Positions 47,277 through 58,428 of a stretch of 64,000 bases of DNA are shown piece after piece (the stretch's first letter is position 1; each line of letters starts with the position of its first letter). The DNA is from Lucifuga dentata (lineage: Eukaryota; Chordata; Actinopteri; Ophidiiformes; Bythitidae). The notes under the pieces were generated by a model. That model was not told where the DNA came from. It worked only from the letters and a program-made list of their open reading frames with translations, and did no database searches. The position numbers were made by a program, and so were the translations under genes. The DNA lies in NCBI GenBank assembly GCA_014773175.1, contig VXCM01000227.1:248001-312000 (forward strand). The letters are read 5' to 3'.

Positions 47277-48515
47277 AGTGGCGGGCCGTGTATTTTACAG
47301 TTAGGTCTTCAGAGCAATCCTCCCACAATTAAACCACCTTCTAATAAACTCAGCATGACACTAGGGCTACGTGCTGCGTTATTCAATGTAACCACCCCAT
47401 ATTCACAGTGACAGTAACCTTTATCTAGTGGAATAAAGTGATTTAACACGAGGATCAACACCTATGACAGTCACAACACACTAACTGCAAAGACATGAAT
47501 AGGATGTAGCATTATTACGCATTATGATAGGATGCTGCATCACAAGGCATAGCCTAAATCAGTGTCATTACCAAAGAAATAAGAAAAAACTCACAACAAC
47601 CATCACATTTACTCATACGACCAGCAAGTAAGAAAAAATGCTGTAAAACACAAATAACACAGTCAGATTCAACAGGCTTCTCCACAGATTCCAGCTACAT
47701 ACAAATCCATCAAACTTACCAAAGCTGCTCATCATCTGAAGACAAAGTCCATCCTCCTTTCTGTCTTTAGTACAGTACATTAGTGCACTTCAATTCCAAA
47801 ATGTGAAAAAAGTGCTGCTACTAAATCCATTTCTTCTCCTCCTTCAGCCATTGTGCATTAAAAAAGCAATGGGACTAAATAAAAATCTAAAAAAAAAAAA
47901 AAAACTCTAAAGCACTATATTTAAAAATCTAAACATCAAGAAAGAAAGTTTAAATAAACATTAATGCTACATTATATGCTAGCTAGGTTTATGTGAGTTA
48001 GCTAAGCTAACCGGCTCTCTTCTTCTTCTGATGAATTTCTGGCAGGCTGTTTAGCTGTGTAGCATAATGCTGTATGATGACGTAGGCCAAGGCCAGCTAG
48101 AAGGCCTTGGCCCGTAAAAGAATATGCCCAACATGGCAAACTCGAAATCTGATTGGTTAAAGTATATGACAATCAACAACATCGTTCCATTAGCTTGAAT
48201 AGCAGAGGGGATTCACTGGAGATTCTGAAGGCCTCAGGCTAGATTTTTTTACCCGGAGACAGTACAGGTGGAAAATCTGATTGGATAAAAGCTCTAATTT
48301 ATATGAGCTGCACTGAGAGCTGCACTGAAAGCAGCGAAACTGAGGGAGAGAATAACAATGAAATGACATTAATAACAAAACTGCTGGGAACGAACTTTAT
48401 AAAATACATATAGCATTAATAAAATATATATTAAATTATAAAAACATAATTTGATGATTCTGACAATCTCTAGGCCAGCTGAGAAGGCCTTGCTGGCTCT
48501 GACCGCACACCACTG
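47277..48515. mobile_element. 1.24-kb DNA transposon with CAGTGGCGGGCCG terminus
   Basis: Starts CAGTGGCGGGCCGTG and ends CGCACACCACTG. CAGTGG-type termini are common among hAT-like elements, but no 8-bp duplication is clear here. The interior shows a palindromic CCAAGGCCAGCTAGAAGGCC near 48087 and no transposase frame. It begins 140 bp after the slc25a15 stop codon. An AATAAA at 47343-47348 inside it is the first canonical polyadenylation signal after the gene. Confidence 0.6.
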
Positions 48516-50520
48516 ACACACGCACATACTGCACTGTGCTGGACACAGTAATGTGAAATAAGATCTTAATCTAAACATTTAGCACTAATCTTTACCTGAG
48601 AAGATGTTACTGCAGGATTAATGATATTTTGGCTTTACCTCACTCGTCCCTCCATGAGCATTCGTACATGTGTTTGCTGGTCAAATATCACAAGAGCCTG
48701 ATCACCTGCCGAGCAGCAACAGCCAGACAAATGAGTTTGAGAGTTGAACATTTCAGATCTTTGTGCTTAATTAAGAAAGAAGAATAGTGTTAACCCGACT
48801 CATTATTTTGCAAGATTTATCAGAATTGCTTGCTTGCTTTTCTTCTACCTAGATTGTGTAAAATTATTGAACAATCAAAACGGTAAAACCTGTTCAGGTT
48901 AAAGAACAGACAACCTCAGTCAATAGAAATCCATAAACCATCACTGTTCAATTATTTTAGCCAATAATTAATTACCATCAACACTGACAACAGAAACAGC
49001 AAAAGGATTGTATTCTCATCACTCTAATCATGTATTTTGCATTCTCATGCTAATTGTATTCCAGTTCAGTCATTCAGTTGAGATTATGAGTCATTGTTTG
49101 AACTTGGTATTAAGATTTTTCTTTTATAATCATTCCAAATCTTCATATCTAGCAATAACATAACTTCAGTTCATGTCAAGATTTTTTAAAATGTGACTTT
49201 AAGTCTATTTAATAGGAATTGGTAGTAAAATAAGAGAGTAAAATTAAAAATTAAGTCCAGTTTCTTAGTTGTTAAATCTAAAACATCATCTTGTCTCCTA
49301 TCGATGCAAAAACAAAAGTGTTGCAGTTTGTAGTATTAACTTTAATACTTCCTGAATACCAAATGAATCAAAACTATCACTTAATATTCATCTTGTTTGA
49401 TTTTTCTTTGATCATTAAATCATAAGTTTGTCCAGTTTGTATTGTAATGTATTTATTTATTTTGTGTAATGATGCTAAACCTGATGAAGTTGTGAAGTTT
49501 CTCTTATTTTGGTAAAAGGAAAAATGGGCTTTTATACAAGAATGTTAATATTCATATAAGACATTAAAAACTCAATTAGATGCAGAAACTTTGTCTTGGA
49601 TTAATGTTAAAAACCTTTGAAAGAAAGTCCATATTTTGTAATGGAGGGATTAGCATAGGAAAATTAGCTGAGAAAAGTTAAAAGAAGTGAAGTCGTTATA
49701 GTCCATTATTTAATGATGTGAAAAAGCTCAAATTGCAACTGACAGGGATGTTGAAACTAACAGGAATATTGCCAGATATACTGTATTTAATCTAAGTAAC
49801 AGGTGAGCTCACTCTTGTGCCCACTAGAATCACATCATTAGTGATCATGTGACGATCCATTAAAGGGACCTCGCTGAAAATACAGTAATTCTCTGCTCAT
49901 ATCACTTATTGTGACTCAGTGTTCACACAAACACATGACAAAAATCACTTTACGCCTTTTATATTTTTATTTTTACTTTATATTTATGCTGCTCTGTGCT
50001 GTAATACTGCTTACAGGTTTCTGTTTGTCACTCTACTATTTTATTTCTGCATTATTATCTCTTGAATAAATGTTTACCAGACATAATAACTTTTATCTTA
50101 TTTAATTTTTAAAAAAAAATCTAATTTAACAACAATTAAATCTTCTTTCAAGTTCTTGTTCGTGTTAAATGCTAAATTAACATGCTTATTAAATGATAAT
50201 ATTCCAGTAAAAGACAGAGGAGACACATGATTGCATCATCTCTGCCTGCAGTATCAGGTTCCCAGCCTGGACAGCATCTATGTTTTATGAATAAAGTACA
50301 AACGGAGGGTGTCAGATCCTGCATGTGACTGTGGATAATGGAAAAGCACAGAGCCGAACCTTCAAGCTGCAGAAGGAGCTGCTGGCTTCTGTTACCTGTT
50401 GCCACCCAGCAGGTGAATCCAAGAGCCACACAGTCTCAAGTGGGACCGTATGTGTGTGTCTGTGTGTGTGTGTGTCTGAGGCTCCTAATGATGTGGGAAG
50501 GTGATAGGCCACGCCCCCCC
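48516..50520. other. Intergenic DNA between slc25a15 and stoml3
   Basis: About 2 kb of AT-rich sequence. I see no gene, RNA or repeat family in it. A TG microsatellite (50450-50476) lies near the stoml3 promoter. Confidence 0.6.
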
Positions 50521-50594
50521 GCCCCCTGCCCCCTGTAGATATGTAAACAAGTGTTTGCTGCTCCTTCATTCCATCATTTGACACTCACTCACAC
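50521..50594 (+). promoter_or_regulatory. stoml3: stoml3 proximal promoter with paired forkhead motifs
   Basis: GTAAACAAGTGTTTGC at 50543-50558 contains a forkhead consensus GTAAACAA and, on the other strand, GCAAACA. It lies 36 bp before the ATG. Such sites can bind FOXO or FOXJ1 factors. No clear TATA box is seen. Confidence 0.4.
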
Positions 50595-53500
50595 ATGATC
50601 TCAACAACCGCCAGCACCGCTGAGATGGTTACTCAAGGAAAACTTCAGATCAGCTCCACAGAAAATATAGAAGGTAAATACTTCATGTTTTCTGTCATCT
50701 TTAAGAATCTGTCATAAAAAGTGAAATGTTAATTCTTAGAGAATTGTAAGGTTTGCATTTGTTTTTGTTTTTTTTGTTGTTTTTTTTAGGTTATGGGATA
50801 CCTTGACATAAAGTTAAAGTGTTGTGTCAGTTTAAATGTTTTAATGGTGATGTCAGTAGTTGCGTAGCTTAACATGACTCGGCTGTGACTCGGGAGAATC
50901 TGAGACTTCCACAGAGACGAGTTACATCATCAGTGGTAACTAGAGGAGCTCGCTGCCTGACTGCATAGTTGCTTTGTCACCTTTCAATAAAAGTTGCTGC
51001 CCAACCGGATGATATTACCAGTGATTCTGAACAGAAGAGAAAGATATTTTTGACATTTGAATGCTTCAAAGTGTAGAAGTCATATTTTTCACTAGAGTTG
51101 TTGTCCCTTTCCTTTACAGATAAAAATTCAAGGGGTCTGGGATGTTTTGGTTGGCTGCTGGTCATCATATCTTTGATCTTCATCATGGCAACATTTCCTA
51201 TCACCATATTTATGTGTTTTAAGGTACGACACATTCACAGTGCATACAAGTGATCAGGATTACACTAATATACAATACAACTTTGTCAAGTGTATTGAAA
51301 TTTGTCTTGGACCACACCTGCAACACAGGACAAACATAAAAATAATGATATTGAAACATGTTTGTATACGTTCAGCAATAACCACCAAACATTTCCTTAT
51401 AGTTGCTAATTTAGAAGATTGAGAGGTGAATTTTTTACTTTTCTTCCCTACAAAACTGTTTCAGTTCAATATTGCTTTGATTTCTTGCATGAACAGCTCT
51501 CTTCAGGTCATATCATAACATTTCTATTGGGTTAAGATCTTGGATTTGTGACACTAAGTTTTTTTTTTTTTTTTGCCACTGTATGTGTGATTCTGTCATC
51601 TCTTTATTTCAAAAAGACATTTAAAAGCCTTTTTACCACAATATTACTGCATATTTGGTAGAAAGTTATCTAGCTGTAGTCATACAGTATATGATTTAGT
51701 CACTGAGTTGTATATCTAATATTAGTTTGCTCTATTGTACATGGTGATAATGACTGAAGCATGTCAGGAGCTAAGTTGTGTTCCAGCACATGGATTTTTT
51801 TCAGCATCTTTTATTGTCTGTAACCTGCAGATTGTGAAGGAATATGAACGAGCCGTTATTTTCAGACTTGGTCGGGTCATAGACAGGAAACCAAAAGGTC
51901 CAGGTATGATATTCAAAGTATTGTTTACTGTGTTATGGTGTGTAGAGTGTGATATGCCTTCTTTTTAACCCTAAATCTTAGCCTGGCTAAAAAAAAAAAA
52001 AAAANAAAAAAAAAAAAAAAATACCCTGATACTGAGTGTGAAAGGGCTTTTGAACTTGTGAAAACCTGCTGGATTCTCCGTCTGGATGCTAAATGATTGA
52101 TTATAAAACATAATTCATTTAGTTCAACAAACAATTTCTACTCATAGTTGACTAAAATGAATTCAGAAAAATAAATGCAGGATTTTTTTTACATCTTTGT
52201 AGGACTTTTCTTTGTGTTGCCTTGCACCGATACCTTTGTGAAAGTCGATTTGAGAACCATATCCTTCGACATTCCCCCACAAGAGGTAAAATTTTCCATC
52301 TTTTTTTTTTTTTTTNTTTTTTTTTTTTTTATGATGTTGCTAAGAGGTTCTCAATCCTGCTCCTTGAGTACCACAGCATTTCATATTCCATCTCTTCCTG
52401 CTCTACTCACATCTGATCAGCTAAATCAGCTCCAGTGCAATGCTTCTGCCTGTGGTTTCTCAGTTAAAACTGAGTTCATCTCAACATCTTCGTCATTGAT
52501 CACCCCACTGACAACCCTTTACTTCTGCAGATCCTAACCAAAGACTCCGTCACAGTGTCTGTGGATGGTGTGGTGTATTTCCGGATACACTGCCCCATCT
52601 CTGCCGTGGCCAATGTGTCCAACGCCCACTCGTCCACTCGGCTGCTGGCACAGACCACCCTGAGGAATGTACTCGGCACCAAGAACCTTGCAGAGCTGTT
52701 ATCTGACAGAGAGGGCATATCAGTTAGCATGCAGGTCAGATCAAAACTTTGTCCGTCGTGGTAGTAAAGTTTATGAGAAACTGGAAGATATGAGGTGAAT
52801 TGTGACTTTATTAACTTTTAAACTTTAACTGATTGAACATACAAATTCAGTCACTGTTTCTTCCACCGACTTTACGGAAACTAATGAATTTAATGTTACT
52901 CAAGTTAATTACCTCTCTTTGACAGGTCTACAAGAGGGATGAATGTCCACCAGTGTGCTTTATAGCCATAAAATTAAACTGAATTCTTTGTCAAATATTT
53001 ACCTGATTTTCTAACAGACAATGGGCTGGTTGTGTGTTACCAGGTGCACAGCTGTACACACTCTGCAGAAAAGCATTAGCGGTTAGGAAAACAAATACTG
53101 GATTTGAGAACTCGGTGTGCAAACACACACATTTGTTGGTACTACAAATTTGGGTTTTGACTGACGAAGGCTAAATAGACCAGGTGTGGACAGTAAAAGT
53201 TTACTCAGGTACTGTACTTGAGTACAGTTTTGATTTCATTACCATTATGTGATATGTTGTTAGACTTTAGTTAAAAGTTACTTGCAAATTAAAACCATAA
53301 GATCAACATGACATAAGTGCATACAATATTCATGTGTCACATTAAAATCTTGTTTCATGGCCTATTATTTGTTTGACAACAGTGCAATCGGGGACAGTGA
53401 CCCCTATGACATCACAAGACTTACTTATGACATCATATAGATTACTTCCTGTTGGTGCTGAAGATTACAAGTTTGAAAACTAAATTCCTAGAAATTGGGA

Positions 53501-54281
53501 ATTGGCTAAACAAAAAAAAAAAAANAAAAAAAAAAAAAAGGTTTGGAGTGCCTTTAGTTTTCAAACTTGTCATCTTCAGCACCAACAAGAAGTAACTCGT
53601 GATGTCATAGAGGTCAGTTTCTTCAAGACATAACTGAATTTGATGAGTAAAATCGATTGAGTTTCTCTTTAAGGACAACTTTAAATGCAGGACCTGCACT
53701 GGTAATAGAATATTCTTAAATGTGTGATTATTTCTTGTGCTATTACTCTAGTGTGAATTGCTACTTAAAGGCTAAAAAAGATGGTCTGACATGATTGGAA
53801 TTTTTGTTCTTAATTATTTCCCTGCAGGAATCTCTGGATGAAGCCACCGATCCGTGGGGTATTAAGGTGGAACGTGTAGAAATTAAAGATGTGAAGTTGC
53901 CTCAGCAGCTGCAGAGGGCCATGGCAGCCGAGGCAGAGGCCAGCCGCGAGGCCAGAGCCAAGGTAAAGAAACCGATACAGGACTTAACAAGGGATCAATA
54001 ATATCTGGAGCTTGACGATGATTTCCTTTTCGTGCATTAAGAAAGGATGCTGAGTCTGGAATTTAGCCTTACTATCTGTCTGTGCTCAGATCATTGCTGC
54101 AGAGGGAGAGATGAAGGCTTCCAGAGCTCTGAAGGAAGCTTCCCTGGTCATTGCTGAGTCACCATCCGCTCTCCAGCTGCGATACCTGCAGACCCTCAAT
54201 ACCATCGCAGCAGAGAAGAACTCCACCATCATCTTCCCTCTGCCTATAGATGTCATACAGCATTATATGCAGAGGAAATGA
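50595..54281 (+). CDS. stoml3: Stomatin-like protein 3
   Basis: Stomatin/SPFH-family membrane scaffold. In mammals STOML3 tunes Piezo and ASIC mechanosensitive channels in sensory neurons and is found in olfactory cilia. Exons 50595-50673, 51120-51223, 51831-51903, 52203-52285, 52531-52734, 53828-53962 and 54090-54281 join in frame to 289 aa (human 291). A hydrophobic hairpin at about residues 33-61 contains the central ITIFMCFK and a mid-segment proline. The SPFH domain begins [13 protein letters not shown] and continues [23 protein letters not shown] and [10 protein letters not shown], then a charged helix ([14 protein letters not shown]) and a C-terminal [12 protein letters not shown]. Similarity to stomatin itself is high; the chromosome 13 neighbours favour stoml3. 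Confidence 0.9.
51999..52021. repeat. Poly-A run split by N (stoml3 intron 3)
   Basis: Homopolymer on both sides of an N at 52005. A matching poly-T split by N is at 52301-52330 in intron 4, about 16 bp past the exon 4 donor. Confidence 0.85.
53395..53630. repeat. Inverted-repeat element in stoml3 intron 5
   Basis: The left arm (TTACTTCCTGTTGGTGCTGAAG, ACAAGTTTGAAAACTAAA) is the inverse of the right arm (TTTAGTTTTCAAACTTGT, CTTCAGCACCAACA). The two flank a poly-A run split by an N at 53525. The GTGATGTCATAGAGG block is shared with 29290-29530. Confidence 0.65.
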
Positions 54282-54429
54282 TGGCTTTGTAAGCCAATAT
54301 TTTTTTTCTCTTAATTAAGCCAGACTTATATTGTGTTATTTAGCTCAATGATATTTTTTTAGTCACTGTATGCTTGTATGCAGCCTTGCATTTTTTACTT
54401 CTTAATGGCAAACGCAGTGCTCTGTCCTG

Positions 54430-55208
54430 TACACCACTGTTCAAAAGTTTGTAATCGCCCAGAAATTTTCATGTTTTGAGCATCCCAGAGTTGTCTTTTC
54501 ACTGTTACAGATGACACTGGTATTTGGTGTGTACTATTTAAGGAACTATAGCTCCTAAGCCAACTGAGGACCTGTAAGGCATTTTGAAACTACAGACTCT
54601 GATGTATTTCTTCTCTTGAACAGTCATACATCTGGGCCTTCTGCTCTTTTTCCTGTCCCATTAGATCCAGTTTGCCCTTTTCTCTAAAGCCAGTGGTCAA
54701 CACCTTTGTATGAAATCTTCAGTTTCTTGGAAATCTGAAGCATAGAATAACCTTAATTTCACAAAACAGCAATAGATTGATGTGTGTCTTGAGAAAGCTG
54801 GTTTGTTTTTACCACTTTTGACTCCAGAATTTAACTTTAGGAATGCCAGTTTCTTACAATGCAAGTATAGACAATTCCTGCTAAACTGAACACCATAATG
54901 GGTTTCAGGTGTGCTAACAAAATTCCAATGGTGTCTCTAACAACCAATTAGAATTTAAACTTGATCAATTAGGATGAGCTAAAAGAGTTCATGATTAGGA
55001 CATTAGAATAATGACTGCTGAGAATAGGGCTTTGCAGTTTTATGTGAATAATTTGTTATAAATCAATCATTTACTGCAGTAATAGTAACATTATTAATAC
55101 CTAAGATATATATTTAAATCAATTGAATGCCACCTTGGTGACAAAATATCAATTTCCATCAAAAATATGAAAATTTCTGGGTGATGTCAAACTTTTGAAT
55201 GCTCGTGT
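54430..55208. mobile_element. Non-autonomous Tc1/mariner-like element
   Basis: The left end ACACCACTGTTCAAAAGTTT, then CGCCCAGAAATTTTCATG, is mirrored at the right by ATGAAAATTTCTGGGTGATG and AAACTTTTGAATG. Termini of this type are widespread in teleost Tc1-like repeats. It starts about 150 bp after the stoml3 stop, so it may lie in the 3'UTR. No transposase frame. Confidence 0.72.
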
Positions 55209-56666
55209 TTTTTTTTTTTAATATAATGTTTAAAACATATTAGTACGTTAGTATAAACATTTTCACATCACAAATTTTGACAATAAAAAATCAGCATCAG
55301 CAGCTAATTAAAAGAAATGAATAAATTGGTTATCTCTTACAATTCCCAACAATTTTGAGCAGTTTCACGAATTTCACGCTGTTACTCTTTTTTGGTGGCT
55401 TTTTGTGATATGTTGAATTTGAACAGATGTTTTAATATTTGAGAATATATAATTTCTCAGCTTTATGTGGAGCAGACACTGATACAATCCAGTTGCAGTC
55501 CTTTGAAAATCCAGCAGAGGGCAGCATGAGGTCATTCACACATCTTCAACTAAAAATTTAATCATGGCTCAGCCCTAAGGAATATATCAGCATTAAAAAC
55601 CACTTTTATATACATATTTTCTTATTGTATTTTAATACTTAAATCCAAAGTGCAACATTGACAGCACAGACATTAGTGTCTCATCATTGACCACAATATT
55701 TTAAGCTACAATCACAGATCTGGAAGAGGAATAAATTAATAAATAAATAAATAAGTAAATGAATGAATAAATAAATAAATAAAATGAACAAATTTTGTGT
55801 TACAAATTGTAACACAAATACTATGTAAGACAACCTTATAAAGACATGCTTCCATAGTAAGTTATCTAGAGCATCTGAAATTTCTGAAATAGTACAATCT
55901 TCACAACATAATTTTCTGTAAACTATCAACAGAACAGACGTGATTCTCTGACACTTGATGTAAACAAATCAGCTATTCTAGTGTCGAACAAACATTCAGT
56001 AAATGAGTAAAAGTTTGTGTCCACAGGACATAGAGGCAATCAGTGCAGTCAGAGTACCTGATAGAGAGTAATATCATGTCCGCTGCCTTTCGGAACACAG
56101 CAAATGCAACACCACCACAACAGAAATGCCACTTTGGGCTAATTTTCACACTCAGTGTGTTTGGCTTAGGGTGTTGCATATTATAGGTTATTCAATAAAA
56201 CAATATTTTTCATTCTAATTTTTAATATAGTTGCTGGCTGCGCTACACTCTGTAAAACAGCTATACATATTCTGTACATCCAAATAATTTCATATAAGGA
56301 GATGAGTATCTTGCAAAACAGAAACAGCTGAGTGACTATGTAAACATAAATATAACAAAAAAAGTATAATCATTGAAAAATAAATCAAAAGTTATGGCAG
56401 TTGTTTCCTTTTGTTGATTCTCCTCAAGACCTGAGATTCTCTGGTGAGAAATGAGGTAACAGCTTGTAGATTTTTATGGTATTCATAGTTATTTTACTTA
56501 GTTATCAAATTATGGATGAGTTATTGATAGGAATTATTCCAGAAGTCATTTGGAGGTACAAATGGCAAATGACAGATTGGAAGCCACAACGCTGTGTGTT
56601 TCCTCAACATTTGCCAATGAGGTTTTTCTGTGTGAAATTTAAACCACGGGATGGAAACAAGCATGG
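55209..56666. other. Gene-free region between the stoml3 and mtus2 3' ends
   Basis: AT-rich, with an AAAT-type microsatellite at 55730-55785. It may include the 3'UTR end of mtus2 (minus strand) and of stoml3. No additional gene is seen. Confidence 0.5.
55730..55785. repeat. (AAAT)n microsatellite
   Basis: AATA/AAAT tetranucleotide run with minor interruptions. Confidence 0.9.
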
Positions 56667-57138
56667 TAGGCTGCGTTCACACGTAGCACCTTTTCCTCCA
56701 TCGGCAGCTTCGTTTTTATAATTCTAAAAAGTTACTTCAAAATGAAGTGAAGACTGTCTCTCTCTTTTTTTTTTTTTTTTTTTTAGCTTAGAGTGCTTTT
56801 CAAAGTAGTAAAATTTAAATTTTGCAGAAAACATGAAGTGGTTTTTTTGTTTTGCCATGTCGGTGTTGCGAAGCTGGTGCTGATGGATTGTCGAACCAGA
56901 GCTCTCAAACAAGATTATTAAAGGCCCCCTTGTTTTTCTTTCTCCCATGAAGGGTGTCATGTATGTACCCAAAACCGTCTTTGTGCAGTGGGAACACCTT
57001 CCTCAACGCTGTCTGAAAAGCTAAAGCGAGCTGCCTTCTCCTTACCATGAAAATGAGACTGGAGCGATTTGTTTTTACAAAAAGCATTTCAGCAGAGCTT
57101 TTTCTACTTAAAAAGTACTACATGTGAACACAGCCTTA
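56667..57138. mobile_element. hAT-like MITE with TAGGCTGCGTTCACACGTAG end
   Basis: The left TAGGCTGCGTTCACACGTAG pairs with the inverted right end CTACATGTGAACACAGCCTTA (18 of about 20 positions). The interior includes a poly-T run at 56766-56784. No ORF with known similarity. Confidence 0.65.
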
Positions 57139-58428
57139 ATTGGCAACGCAAAAAAGCAACAATTACAAGGGCACAAGGTTAATAAGGTAAACTTAAACTA
57201 GTTGTAGAGCACAAGCATAAAAAAATTGAATTGTTTGTTCTACTTTGGAATAAAATGTAAGATATTCCTCCTGTTGAATATACAACTTGCAACTCTGCAG
57301 TTGTTCAAATCAATATCGCTGATCTTTACAGCTATTTTTACAACGGTTATCTTCGTACGTGTGACAGCTGCATTATACGGTAAACTGCTTTGTTTGATGA
57401 TTTCCTCTTTGGTGGGTTCTAAGAATGTACGCTTTTGTTTTGTCAGGAACAAAACACAACTTGCGTGCACGTTGAAAGTGGATATATTTATCTGACTGTT
57501 GGTGGGACCACTATCTTACATAAAAATTGAGATTGGTTTTATTTCTGCCCACATTACATATCTGCGGTACGTGATGAAACGTATCATACAGTGAATTTTA
57601 ATGATTCTGTTTTGGTGGAAATGAGAGGTAAGTTGTGTTGCACCTGCATCCTTCTATTCCATATTGTCATGCTGTGTTGTACCAAAACAAGCTTCTTAGG
57701 AACACTATGACTGGAAGACCAAGCATGCTTCAAAGAGAGCAATGCATGTACAGTAAATTAAAATTGGCATTAGAGCTAAATATTACTGGCAGTTCAGTGG
57801 ATTTCTGAGTTACAGGATTTTGTTGTAATCACACATTTCAGGTCTTTGAAACCTCGCTTGTTTGAGAAAATGGATTGAGTGGAAATGGTTGAGGTTGGAT
57901 GACCAGGTAGCCGGTAATGCACTGCTCAGTGTACTTCAATATAAGAAGGTAACGTCGTCCAGAGAAGAATCCATATTTTCATGTTCGGGTTAGCTCGTTT
58001 TTGTGGTGTTGCTCAAAGTACTGCCTGTGCCTTGAAAACACTGCTGGTGGGAGAAAATGGACAGCAAAGGCGCTTCTTGAGTTCATGTTTGACGTTTGCT
58101 TTGTCTCATACATCCATCATCCTGAGGCTGGATGAAAAAGTGGAGATGCAGATGGAGACGAAAACACGGAAATGAGGCATCGTGACTTTAATCCTATTCT
58201 CTGATGAAGTCAACAATGACCAAGTTTTTGATCTAACTTCAGTATCCCCATTTGATTTTAGGAGTCTATGGGCTCTTTCCAAGAACAAATATGAAAAAAC
58301 TAATTTGTGTCTATCCAACTACGTGATGTAAAATCATGCACTTTTAACGGAGAGGAACGCTCGACAATGAGTTTCAAAATATGCGCTTCTGATGTTTGCC
58401 AGACAGAGTTGAAAGATCGTAGTGTGTC
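57139..58428 (-). other. mtus2: Probable mtus2 3'UTR
   Basis: Lies directly 3' of the mtus2 stop on the minus strand and shows no other gene. The end of the transcript is not determined; several minus-strand AATAAA signals exist. Confidence 0.45.
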
